Below are positions 24,252-31,551 of a stretch of 64,000 nucleotides of DNA, piece by piece. A program made the position numbers and the translations under genes. The DNA is from Bacillota bacterium (lineage in GTDB: Bacteria > Bacillota > Clostridia > Christensenellales > Aristaeellaceae). Numbering within the stretch: the first letter of the stretch is position 1; each line of letters begins with the position of its first letter. The stretch lies in contig JAEYAR010000030.1 of NCBI GenBank assembly GCA_023404715.1, positions 1 through 64,000 on the forward strand, in the 5' to 3' direction. The notes beneath the pieces were generated by a model. That model ran no database searches and had not been told where the DNA came from. It worked only from the letters and a program-made list of their open reading frames with translations.

Positions 24252-25601
24252 ATGGAAGAGAAGGAAATCCTGCTGGAATTAATGCAGCTCGTGCAGGCGG
24301 GCAAGATACAGGAATTCAAGGCGCATACGGCGACAATCCCGCCGGTCGACATCGCCGAGGCGATGGAGGAACAGGAGAAGGATGTCGTTATTCGCCTGTT
24401 CCGCTTGCTGCCCAAGGACATCTCAGCCGACGTGTTCTCCTACATGTCCTCCGAGCAGCAGCAGGTGATCGTCGAGTCCATGTCGGGCCTAGAGGTCCGC
24501 CATCTGATGGACGAAATGTTTATGGACGATACGGTGGACTTTCTGGAGGAAATGCCCGCCGGCATCGTCAAAAAGGTGCTGCAAAACGCCGATGAGCAGA
24601 CGCGCAGCCTCATCAACCAGCTGCTGCGCTATCCCGAGAACAGCGCGGGCAGCCTGATGACGACCGAATACGTCGATTTGCACGACTATTTTACCGTCCG
24701 CAAGGCGATGGATCATATCCGCCGTACCGGCGTCGATAAGGAAACCGTCTATACCTGCTACGTCATCGATCAACAGCGCAAGCTGATGGGCACGGTATCC
24801 CTGCGCAAGCTGATCGTCGCGCCGGAGACGCAGACGATCCGCGAGATCATGGAGCAAAACCCCGTCTTTGCCCATACCGTCGACGATCAGGAGGCCGTCG
24901 CGGAGGATTTCCGCCGCTACGACCTGATGTCCATCCCCGTGTGCGACGGGGAAGAGCGCCTGGTCGGCATCATCACCGTCGACGATATCGTCGACGTCAT
25001 TCAGCAAGAGAACACCGAGGACTTTGAGAAGATGGCGGCCATGACGCCGTCCGATCAGGAGTATCTCAAGTCCAGCGTCTGGACGCTGGCCAAGAACCGC
25101 GTGCCGTGGCTGCTGCTGCTCATGATTTCAGCCACGTTTACCGGCTCTATCATCGCGCACTTTGAAAGCGTGCTGGCGGGCATGGTGATTCTGACGTCGT
25201 TTATCCCCATGCTGATGGATACGGGCGGCAATTCCGGCTCGCAGACGTCCGTCATGGTCATCCGTAACATGGCGCTCGGCGAGGTGGAGACGAGCGATGT
25301 GTTGCGCGTATTGTGGAAGGAATTTCGCGTATCGCTCATCTGCGGTTCGATCCTTTCGGTTGTCAACTTTGTGCGCATGCTCATCTTCGTGCGCGCAGGC
25401 ACGCTGGTCGCCGTGACGGTGAGCCTATCGATGTTTTGCACGGTGGTCATCGCCAAGGCGGTGGGCTGCCTGTTGCCCATGGGGGCCAAAAAGCTGGGTC
25501 TCGACCCGGCGATTATGGCCTCGCCCATGATCACCACCATCGTAGACGCCTGCTCGCTCGCAATCTATTTTACCATGGCTACGGCTTTGCTGGGGGTTTG
25601 A
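24252..25601 (+). CDS. mgtE: MgtE-type magnesium transporter
   Basis: 449 residues in the normal MgtE order: an N-terminal superhelical domain (1-125), two CBS domains (about 130-255; LMTTEYVDLHDYFTVRKAM, then SIPVCDGEERLVGIITVDD), and five membrane helices from about 280. The pore motif region FIPMLMDTGGNSGSQTS and the late AIMASPMITTIVDACSLA match the family. It takes up Mg2+ and closes when intracellular Mg2+ binds the cytosolic domains. AGAGGAG lies before the ATG. It has a long leader and is followed 37 bases later by an aminotransferase gene that may be co-transcribed without functional link. Confidence 0.95.
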   Translation: MEEKEILLELMQLVQAGKIQEFKAHTATIPPVDIAEAMEEQEKDVVIRLFRLLPKDISADVFSYMSSEQQQVIVESMSGLEVRHLMDEMFMDDTVDFLEEMPAGIVKKVLQNADEQTRSLINQLLRYPENSAGSLMTTEYVDLHDYFTVRKAMDHIRRTGVDKETVYTCYVIDQQRKLMGTVSLRKLIVAPETQTIREIMEQNPVFAHTVDDQEAVAEDFRRYDLMSIPVCDGEERLVGIITVDDIVDVIQQENTEDFEKMAAMTPSDQEYLKSSVWTLAKNRVPWLLLLMISATFTGSIIAHFESVLAGMVILTSFIPMLMDTGGNSGSQTSVMVIRNMALGEVETSDVLRVLWKEFRVSLICGSILSVVNFVRMLIFVRAGTLVAVTVSLSMFCTVVIAKAVGCLLPMGAKKLGLDPAIMASPMITTIVDACSLAIYFTMATALLGV

Positions 25602-25638
25602 GCGGCCTCCGGCGCCGGATAAAGGAGATTACGCAGAT

Positions 25639-26817
25639 ATGACATCGTTTAAACCGCGTGAAACATTTCTTCCCTTTTGTCTTCCGGACGTGTCCGAGGC
25701 GGAGATCGACGGTGTGGCCGAGGCGATCCGGTCGGGATGGTGGGCCAAGGGGCCGCGCACGATCGAGTTCGAAAAGCGGTTTGCGGCCTATGTCGGCGCC
25801 AAGCACGCCATCGCAGTCAATTCCTGCACGGCGGCGCTGCACCTCGCGCTGTTGACGGCAGGGGTTGGCCCGGGGGACGAGGTCATCACCACGCCGCTTA
25901 CGTTCGCCTCCTCGGCGAGCACCATCGTGCACACAGGGGCGACGCCCGTCTTCGCAGATATCGACGAGGACACAGGCTGCATCGACCCGGAACAGGTCGA
26001 GCGGCGCGTGACGCCGCGCACCAAGGCGATCGTTCCCGTGCACTATTCGGGCGCGGCCTGCGACCTGGACGCCATCCACGCCATTGCGAAGGCGCACGGC
26101 CTGTTCCTCAGTGAAGACGCCGCGCACGCGGTGGAGACGTGCTACCACGGCGAGCCGATCGGGCATCATCCGATGGGCGCGGTCTCCTACAGTTTTTATT
26201 CGACCAAGAACCTTGCGACGGGCGAGGGCGGCATGCTCGTCACCGACGACGACGAGGTCGCCGCGCGCGCGGGCGTGTTCTCCTGCCACGGCATGAGCCG
26301 CAATTCCTGGAACCGCTACGGCAAGGGCGGCTCGTACCGCTACGACATCACCGAGTTCGGCTATAAGTACAACATGTTCGACCTGCAGGCCGCGTTGGGC
26401 CTCGTGCAGCTCGCGCGCATCAAAGAGATGCAGGCCGCGCGCATGCAGGCCGTTCGGATTTACGAGGAAGCGTTCAGCGGGATGGAGGAGCTGCGCCTGC
26501 AAAGGCCGCTGCCCGATTCGGTGCATAGCCGCCACCTGTACGTGCTGCGCATCCGTCCGGAGACGCTGACCATCGATCGCGACCGTTTTATCGAGGAGCT
26601 CTCCGCGCGCAATGTGGGCACGAGCGTGCACTTCATCCCCGTGCACCTGATGAGCGCGTATCGTGAACGCTTCGGCTACAAGCCGGGCGCCTACCCCAAG
26701 GCGGAGCGCTTCTTCGAGACGGAGATCTCCCTGCCGATGTACTCGCGTCTGTCCCAGGAGGATGCCGTATACGTCGTAGATGCGGTGAAGGATATCGTCG
26801 GCAAATACAAGCGTTAA
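25639..26817 (+). CDS. DegT/DnrJ/EryC1/StrS sugar aminotransferase
   Basis: 392 residues of a PLP-dependent aminotransferase that makes amino sugars from nucleotide keto-sugars. Visible features are NSCTAALHLAL (phosphate contact), SEDAAHAVE (Asp to the PLP ring) and the Schiff-base lysine in SFYSTKNLATGEGG, then CHGMSRNSW. The opening FLPFCLPDVSEAEIDGVAEAI is typical of ArnB/PseC-like members. The exact sugar cannot be told. AAAGGAG lies before the ATG. No other nucleotide-sugar genes are nearby, so it stands alone, followed by a hairpin between convergent genes. Confidence 0.9.
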   Translation: MTSFKPRETFLPFCLPDVSEAEIDGVAEAIRSGWWAKGPRTIEFEKRFAAYVGAKHAIAVNSCTAALHLALLTAGVGPGDEVITTPLTFASSASTIVHTGATPVFADIDEDTGCIDPEQVERRVTPRTKAIVPVHYSGAACDLDAIHAIAKAHGLFLSEDAAHAVETCYHGEPIGHHPMGAVSYSFYSTKNLATGEGGMLVTDDDEVAARAGVFSCHGMSRNSWNRYGKGGSYRYDITEFGYKYNMFDLQAALGLVQLARIKEMQAARMQAVRIYEEAFSGMEELRLQRPLPDSVHSRHLYVLRIRPETLTIDRDRFIEELSARNVGTSVHFIPVHLMSAYRERFGYKPGAYPKAERFFETEISLPMYSRLSQEDAVYVVDAVKDIVGKYKR

Positions 26818-26866
26818 GGGATTTATTTTTGTGAGCCTTGTCATTGTGGGAATGAATATTATCACG

Positions 26867-26899
26867 AAGGGGCCGTCGATTTTATCGACGGCCCCTTCG
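26867..26899. terminator. bidirectional hairpin between convergent genes
   Basis: AAGGGGCCGTCGAT and ATCGACGGCCCCTT form a perfect 14-bp stem with a TTT loop. It lies between the aminotransferase and the Hpt gene, whose stop abuts it. The T-run is weak on both strands. Confidence 0.7.
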
Positions 26900-27253
26900 C
26901 TATGCAAGCAAGCCGCGTATGGCTTGAATGGTCTTTTGGTAATCGGCGGCGACCTTTTTGTACAAGGCGTCGACGGCATCGGGCTGCACATTGCCGCGTA
27001 GCGCCAGCGTCAATCGGTTGCTGGATTGCTGAAGCGGTTTGAGGCTCAACGTTTGGCAAAGCCCCATCAGCGCGTGGGCTGCGTGATAGGCGCTGTCAAA
27101 ATCGCCTTGCTGAATGGAGCAAGTTAGACGGGCATATTCGGGATCTATGAGGAATTTCCGCAGATAATTCATAACGTGCTTTTCATCCTGAAAGCGAAAG
27201 ACGATCTGCCGGCTGTCGATCCCCATGCTTTTGTAGAACTCCGCAAGATTCAT
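26900..27253 (-). CDS. Hpt-domain protein
   Basis: 117 residues with the helical histidine-phosphotransfer pattern: AYHAAHALMGLCQTLSLKPL, in which the second His is the phospho-acceptor. The usual Lys two residues after it is Met here. The domain spans roughly residues 35-110 and there is no kinase or receiver domain. It probably relays phosphate between a distant kinase and a response regulator; no partner is nearby. The ATG at 27253 is used because AGGAGG lies upstream of it, whereas the earlier in-frame Met has none. Confidence 0.75.
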   Translation of the reverse strand: MNLAEFYKSMGIDSRQIVFRFQDEKHVMNYLRKFLIDPEYARLTCSIQQGDFDSAYHAAHALMGLCQTLSLKPLQQSSNRLTLALRGNVQPDAVDALYKKVAADYQKTIQAIRGLLA

Positions 27254-27491
27254 GGATCTTATATCCTCCTGCCCAGTATACAGACATATATCGAGCAAAA
27301 TCCTAAAAAAACTATGCCCATATAGTCGGACTGTACTTTAAAGTCATTATAACACAGCAAATCTGTTCATACAATACAAGTAACTGGAATTTAAGCTCTC
27401 CCCCAAGGTTTAACGCCTGAAAGCGTGCTTGATAGGCGTAATTTGCGGCAAAATCAGCCGAATGAGAGCAGAAAAGGATGGTTACGCAGAG

Positions 27492-27827
27492 ATGGACTAT
27501 CGGGAGATTGGCGGGCGCATTCGTTTGGCCCGGCAACGCAAAGGCATCACACAGGAGCGTCTTGCCGAACTGTGCGGCGTGGGCACGCCGCATATTAGCC
27601 ATATCGAGACGGGCAACACGATTCCGAGTCTGAAGATATTCGTCGCGATCGTCAATGCGCTCGATTGCTCTGCGGATGAACTGCTGTGTTTAGAGCTCAA
27701 GGACGCAAAACCCGTACTGGCCGGGCGCATCGCGCAGATGTTGGAGGATTGCTCGGAAGAGGAGCTATGCGTCATTTCAGATATGGTCGTCGCGCTAAAG
27801 GATAGCTTGCGCAGGAGGGGGAAGTGA
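27492..27827 (+). CDS. XRE-family helix-turn-helix regulator
   Basis: About 111 residues. The N-terminal 60 form a Cro/C1-type helix-turn-helix: GGRIRLARQRKGITQERLAE, then VGTPHISHIETGNTIPSLKI. The C-terminal helices (AEELLCLELKDAKP onward) probably serve dimerisation. The start could be 27492 (MDYREIGG, used) or 27462; an AAAGG site lies between them and fits neither perfectly. It probably controls itself or a neighbour; the transcript starting at 27937 lies just downstream. Confidence 0.85.
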   Translation: MDYREIGGRIRLARQRKGITQERLAELCGVGTPHISHIETGNTIPSLKIFVAIVNALDCSADELLCLELKDAKPVLAGRIAQMLEDCSEEELCVISDMVVALKDSLRRRGK

Positions 27828-27901
27828 GCCGGAACCCAGCTTACAAAGGCGGCAAAAGACGCATGATCTCATCTGTGCCATATGAAAAAGCGTTCGCCAT
27901 C

Positions 27902-27930
27902 TTGACTTCCATGCGGTTTTGCGCTATGAT
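27902..27930 (+). promoter_or_regulatory. promoter of the micro-ORF transcript
   Basis: TTGACT, 17 bp, TATGAT, a good sigma-A promoter. Transcription should start near 27937. Confidence 0.8.
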
Positions 27931-27958
27931 ACATTTAGATCAACAAAGGGGGAGCATC

Positions 27959-27976
27959 ATGCGCCTGAAGTTCTGA
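27959..27976 (+). CDS. leader peptide MRLKF
   Basis: ATG CGC CTG AAG TTC TGA, with a strong AAAGGGGGAG site six bases upstream. The Arg-Leu-Lys segment fits the Arg/Lys-X-Arg/Lys pattern known to make ribosomes stall with macrolides, as in the ErmD leader. It precedes a terminator with a competing upstream segment, so it is probably an attenuation leader. Translation is inferred from the ribosome binding site. Confidence 0.6.
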   Translation: MRLKF

Positions 27977-28002
27977 TGTACGCAATGCCAAACGGGCAGG
28001 GC

Positions 28003-28123
28003 CTTTTGCGCCTTACCGTCTTGTGTTTGCGGTGCAAAAGAACGCAGGGCATGCCATGCGGCGTTACCTGTTTTTTGCGTCGTTAAGTATGTAGGCGGAA
28101 GGCGTCGAGCCTTCCGTCTTTTT
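28003..28123 (+). terminator. putative attenuator with alternative stems
   Basis: The terminator is GGCGGAAGGC (28094-28103) with GCCTTCCGTC (28109-28118), then TTTTT. An upstream segment GCCTTACCGTC (28010-28020) resembles the terminator 3' arm and can pair with the same 5' arm as an antiterminator. That segment overlaps another stem, CTTTTGCGCC (28003-28012) with GGTGCAAAAG (28031-28040). The three pairings exclude one another, which is the logic of attenuation. Not folded computationally. Confidence 0.6.
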
Positions 28124-28249
28124 GTTGTCCACGGCAGCGCCGGTGGATAGATATGCTGCGCGCCTACGCGCCGCCCGCAGCTGCCTTGCTGTAACTGCCG
28201 GGGCTTGGTGGAGCGGCGCAGGGGCGATATGGAAAGGAGAATGTGAACC

Positions 28250-28294
28250 ATGCGTATTCGCAAAATGCGTTTCACTGCACAGAGCGACCGGTAA
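28250..28294 (+). CDS. second micro-ORF, MRIRKMRFTAQSDR
   Basis: A 14-codon frame with AAAGGAG ten bases upstream, beyond the attenuator terminator. It again starts with Arg-X-Arg. A small hairpin (AAGGCG-TTTT-CGCCTT, 28293-28308) begins at its stop codon. It may be a second regulatory peptide or a coupling ORF for the 49-residue peptide downstream. Confidence 0.5.
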   Translation: MRIRKMRFTAQSDR

Positions 28295-28332
28295 GGCGTT
28301 TTCGCCTTGCCAAAGAAAGCGAGGCATCCGAA

Positions 28333-28482
28333 ATGGTGAAATCCTATTTTTCAACTTTGAAGCCCTATGAAAAGCTGGTCAAGAAGACGATGAACCCGCC
28401 CGCCGGTGGCCGAGGCATGCCGTCCGGAAAGGGGAGAGGCCTGCGCCCCGGCGTCAAGCCGGTGAGAAAGGGCGGAAAGTGA
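28333..28482 (+). CDS. 49-residue basic Gly-rich peptide
   Basis: The frame starts MVKSYFSTLKPYEKLVKK and ends in a Gly/Arg/Lys-rich tail (GGRGMPSGKGRGLRPG and a final RKGGK). The charge is strongly positive, like ribosomal-protein extensions or RNA-binding tails. A GAGG site lies about eight bases before the ATG. It is the only sizeable frame in a transcript bounded by a good promoter and a strong terminator, and it lies behind the attenuator, so it is the likely regulated product. It has no signal peptide and no recognised family. It might bind the ribosome; that is inference. Confidence 0.5.
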   Translation: MVKSYFSTLKPYEKLVKKTMNPPAGGRGMPSGKGRGLRPGVKPVRKGGK

Positions 28483-28496
28483 AAAAGATATAAAGA

Positions 28497-28524
28497 AAGC
28501 CGCTGCGGCCTCCGCAGCGGTTTT
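28497..28524 (+). terminator. intrinsic terminator
   Basis: CCGCTGCGG and CCGCAGCGG form a 9-bp stem with a CCT loop, followed by TTTT. It ends the micro-ORF transcript. Confidence 0.85.
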
Positions 28525-28547
28525 GAGCGTTTAATTGCCCCAAAAGC

Positions 28548-30011
28548 TCATGACGGATACTCCCCTGGCTGTCGTAAGGTCATGCGGAAGGGGAGATCCT
28601 TGTACACAGAACGCATCTGAGTAGCTTGATCGACGTCGCACGTCACCTCCTCAAGCGCCGGCAGATTGCCTAGCGAATCGATGCCAAAGGCCAGCGAGCC
28701 GCTGATATCGAGGGAACGCAGCGCCGATAGCTCCTGCAGCGCTGAAAGATGTATCAAATAATTGTCGGCTAGGGACAGAATCTGCAGGCCGGTCAAGTGC
28801 TGGATGCCCTCAATGCATTCCAGCGCGTTGTCCGCCAGGAAGAGCTCTTCAATCTTTGAACAGGCACGGAATGGCGTAATATCTCGGACCGCGTTGCCGC
28901 AAAGGCTGACGCGCTTGAGCGGCAAACCCGCAAGGGGCAATAGGTCCGAGATGTGCTGGTTATCGAGCACGAGCGTATTCAGGGCGGGCATCATCCGAAG
29001 GTCCTCGAGGATTTCGATGCTTCCGCTCCCCTTGATGGGACGGCCTTGCAGCGTATGCATGCCGCAATAGACGAGATGGCTTTCCCAGTCCGAAAAAACC
29101 TGGTCTCCACACAGCAGGATCTGCGTGATCTGTGAGAGCTCGCTTTTGTAGATCGGCTCATGTAAGCGCTTGCCAAGCTGGTCGCGAACCAGATGTTCGA
29201 TTTGCGGAGACTCAAATTGTACGGCCGTTAGCGGGAAATGCAAACAGGCGAGCAAGAGAATCAACAGCACTTTGCTCAGAATATCCATGACTCGGCCCAG
29301 GCGGCGCATGGACAGCGCGTTTTGCAGCGCGCAGGCACTTACATATCGCTTTTCCGGCTTGTCGGCTGTGCATTTGCGAATGATGCGCTTAAGGCGGCGG
29401 GGTACGCCCGCGAGCGCATTCGGGTCGGCATGGCCGGTCAAAAGGTACGCGAACAGAAGCCCCAATGCGTATAGATCCGCCGTCGCGTCCGATTGCCCGG
29501 CAAGGGCGGATTCCTGTGCGGCGCTCATGTCGACGAGGACGAGCTCGCCCGCAGGCGTGCATACGATGTTTTGAGGGCTAAGGTCGATGGAGCGGATGCC
29601 GTGCTTGTGCAGCGCCTCGATCTGGACGAGCAAGTCGCGCACGACGGAGCCCGCTTCGGTCGGGGAGAGCGGGCCGTTTATGCTGACGCGCCGGTACAGC
29701 GTCTTGCCGGGCACGTATTCACGCAGTAAATACTGCGCCCCGTCCGCTTCAAAATACGCTGCGGCACGCGGAAGAAAGCGAAAATTCTGCGAGATCATCA
29801 GCTTATACTCAAGAGCAAGCGATGTCGCAGGGGGGCGCGCGTCGCGCTTGAGCACCATCGGGCCGCCGCCTTCAAGGCTGTTGAGCAGATAGATCTGCTG
29901 ATCCTGATCGTTACGCAGGCAAGACGCCGTTTTATAGAGCGCCGCAATGCGCGCGGGCAGCGTGAAATCGGGCGGCAAGGGCGACGCAACGCACGCTTCT
30001 TCGTCCTTCAT
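28548..30011 (-). CDS. kinase-like membrane protein with leucine-rich repeats
   Basis: 487 residues. A protein-kinase-like domain covers about 20-230: Lys in PMVLKR (55), catalytic-loop Asp in RSIDLSPQN (143) and metal Asp in LVDMS (161). The HRD histidine is Ser, and the lysine that normally follows the catalytic Asp is also Ser, so activity is doubtful. One membrane helix follows (243-264), then about five SDS22-like leucine-rich repeats outside the cell (TLVLDNQHISDLLPLAGLPL and similar). The start is ATG 30011 with GGAGG five bases before; an upstream ATG overlaps the -10 box. A receptor that senses outside and signals inside is plausible. Confidence 0.8.
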   Translation of the reverse strand: MKDEEACVASPLPPDFTLPARIAALYKTASCLRNDQDQQIYLLNSLEGGGPMVLKRDARPPATSLALEYKLMISQNFRFLPRAAAYFEADGAQYLLREYVPGKTLYRRVSINGPLSPTEAGSVVRDLLVQIEALHKHGIRSIDLSPQNIVCTPAGELVLVDMSAAQESALAGQSDATADLYALGLLFAYLLTGHADPNALAGVPRRLKRIIRKCTADKPEKRYVSACALQNALSMRRLGRVMDILSKVLLILLLACLHFPLTAVQFESPQIEHLVRDQLGKRLHEPIYKSELSQITQILLCGDQVFSDWESHLVYCGMHTLQGRPIKGSGSIEILEDLRMMPALNTLVLDNQHISDLLPLAGLPLKRVSLCGNAVRDITPFRACSKIEELFLADNALECIEGIQHLTGLQILSLADNYLIHLSALQELSALRSLDISGSLAFGIDSLGNLPALEEVTCDVDQATQMRSVYKDLPFRMTLRQPGEYPS

Positions 30012-30036
30012 AACGGCCTCCGGAAGATTTTTCTTC

Positions 30037-30064
30037 ATTGTACCATACTGTCGAGTCGATGCAA
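30037..30064 (-). promoter_or_regulatory. promoter of the kinase-LRR gene
   Basis: On the minus strand TTGCAT, 16 bp, TACAAT, with a TGG extension before the -10. Confidence 0.65.
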
Positions 30065-30065
30065 A

Positions 30066-30105
30066 CAAAAAATATGAAGCCGCCGCAGATCGTCTGTGGC
30101 GGCTT
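30066..30105 (-). terminator. terminator of the aspS-gatCAB operon
   Basis: AAGCCGCCACAGA and TCTGCGGCGGCTT (minus strand) form a 13-bp stem with one mismatch; CATATTTTTTG follows. Confidence 0.85.
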
Positions 30106-30119
30106 TTCACAGGGGGCAT

Positions 30120-31550
30120 TCACCCAAGCGCTTCCCTGAGCATTTCATGGATTTTCTTCGGGTCGGCTTTGCCATGAAGCGCCTTCATCGCCTGGCCGAC
30201 GAGGAAGCCGAAGAGCTTCTCCTCGCCCGCGCGGTAGCGCCGGACCTCCGCCTCACAGGCAGCGAGGACGTCCGCGAGGATTTTCTTGTAGGCGCTATCA
30301 TCCTCGAGCACCTCCAGGCCGTGCGCCGCTACGTAGGCTGCCGGGTCGATGTCCGCGTCCAGGGCGGCGGCGAAAACCTCGCGCGCGCTCTGACGGGTGA
30401 TCCTGCCGCCCGCTACGAGCGATACGATGCCGGCGAGTGAAGCGGGGGCGAGCGTGAGCTCATCGGGCGACTGTCCACGCTCTTTCAGCGCGGCCAGCAC
30501 CTCGCCCATGATCCAGTTGGCGACGTCCTTGGGGCGCCCGCTCAGCGCTGTGGCGCGCTCAAAAAGGGCGCATAAGGGTTTCTCGGCGGTGAGGATATGC
30601 GCATCGTATGCGCTCAGTCCGAGCTCGCGCTGGTAACGCGCGATCTTCTCGTCCATCAGCTCCGGCTGGGCCGCGCGTACGCGCGCGATCCACGCCTCGT
30701 CGATTTCGATGGGCACAAGGTCCGGCTCCGGAAAGTAACGGTAATCTTGCGCGTTCTCCTTGGAACGCATCGCAAAGGAGGCGTCCTTGTTGTCGTCCCA
30801 GCGGCGCGTCTCCTGGCGGACGGCTTTACCCTCCTCCAACAGCTCCACCTGGCGCTTGTACTCGCCCGCGATGGCGCGCGCGATGGCCTTGAAGCTGTTC
30901 ATGTTTTTCATCTCCGTGCGGGTGCCCAGCTCCGCCTGTCCCGCCGGACGCACCGAGAGGTTGATGTCCGCGCGCAGCGAACCCTCCTGCATCTTGCAGT
31001 CGGAGACGCCCAGATATTGCAGCGTGGCGCGAAGCTTCTCCAGGTAGGCGACGGCCTCCTCGGCTGAGCGCAGATCCGGCTCTGAGACGATCTCCAGCAG
31101 CGGCACGCCGCAGCGGTTGTAGTCCACGAGCGTCTGTTCGCTCCAGGGATCATGCACGAGCTTGCCGGCGTCCTCCTCCATGTGGATTTCATGGATGCCG
31201 ACCGCCTTGCGGCGTCCCCCCGCCTCGATCTCCACGCGCCCGCGCCGGCAGATGGGCAGGTAGAGCTGCGAGACCTGATACGCCTTGGGTAAATCGGGAT
31301 AGAAGTAGTTCTTGCGGTCGAACTTCGTATGGCGGGTGATCTCGCAGCCCAGCGCAAGGCCTGCGGCGATGGCGAATTCCACCACCTGCCGGTTGAGCAT
31401 GGGCAGTGCGCCGGGCATGCCGGTGCAAACCGGGCAGCAATGGGTGTTCGGCTCGCCGCCGAACGCGGCCGTGCAGCCGCAAAAGATCTTCGTCCTCGTC
31501 GACAGCTCGACGTGCACCTCGAGGCCGACGACCATTTCATATGCAGCCAT
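30120..31550 (-). CDS. gatB: Asp-tRNA(Asn)/Glu-tRNA(Gln) amidotransferase subunit B
   Basis: Subunit of the GatCAB enzyme that converts mischarged Asp-tRNA-Asn or Glu-tRNA-Gln to the correct amide, using ammonia from GatA. GatB activates the side chain with ATP. The 476 residues open with MAAYEMVVGLEVHVEL, carry the zinc cysteines (CGCTAAFGGEPNTHCCPVC), and then the LPKAYQVSQLYLPI and HMEEDAGK segments; the C-terminal helical domain binds tRNA. AAGGAGG is nine bases before the ATG at 31550. It starts one base after the gatA stop. Confidence 0.97.
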   Translation of the reverse strand: MAAYEMVVGLEVHVELSTRTKIFCGCTAAFGGEPNTHCCPVCTGMPGALPMLNRQVVEFAIAAGLALGCEITRHTKFDRKNYFYPDLPKAYQVSQLYLPICRRGRVEIEAGGRRKAVGIHEIHMEEDAGKLVHDPWSEQTLVDYNRCGVPLLEIVSEPDLRSAEEAVAYLEKLRATLQYLGVSDCKMQEGSLRADINLSVRPAGQAELGTRTEMKNMNSFKAIARAIAGEYKRQVELLEEGKAVRQETRRWDDNKDASFAMRSKENAQDYRYFPEPDLVPIEIDEAWIARVRAAQPELMDEKIARYQRELGLSAYDAHILTAEKPLCALFERATALSGRPKDVANWIMGEVLAALKERGQSPDELTLAPASLAGIVSLVAGGRITRQSAREVFAAALDADIDPAAYVAAHGLEVLEDDSAYKKILADVLAACEAEVRRYRAGEEKLFGFLVGQAMKALHGKADPKKIHEMLREALG

Positions 31551-31551
31551 G

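Noticed and set aside
25579..26991. 470-codon minus-strand frame over the aminotransferase
   Set aside because: Antisense shadow; the plus-strand gene has PLP motifs and a good start.
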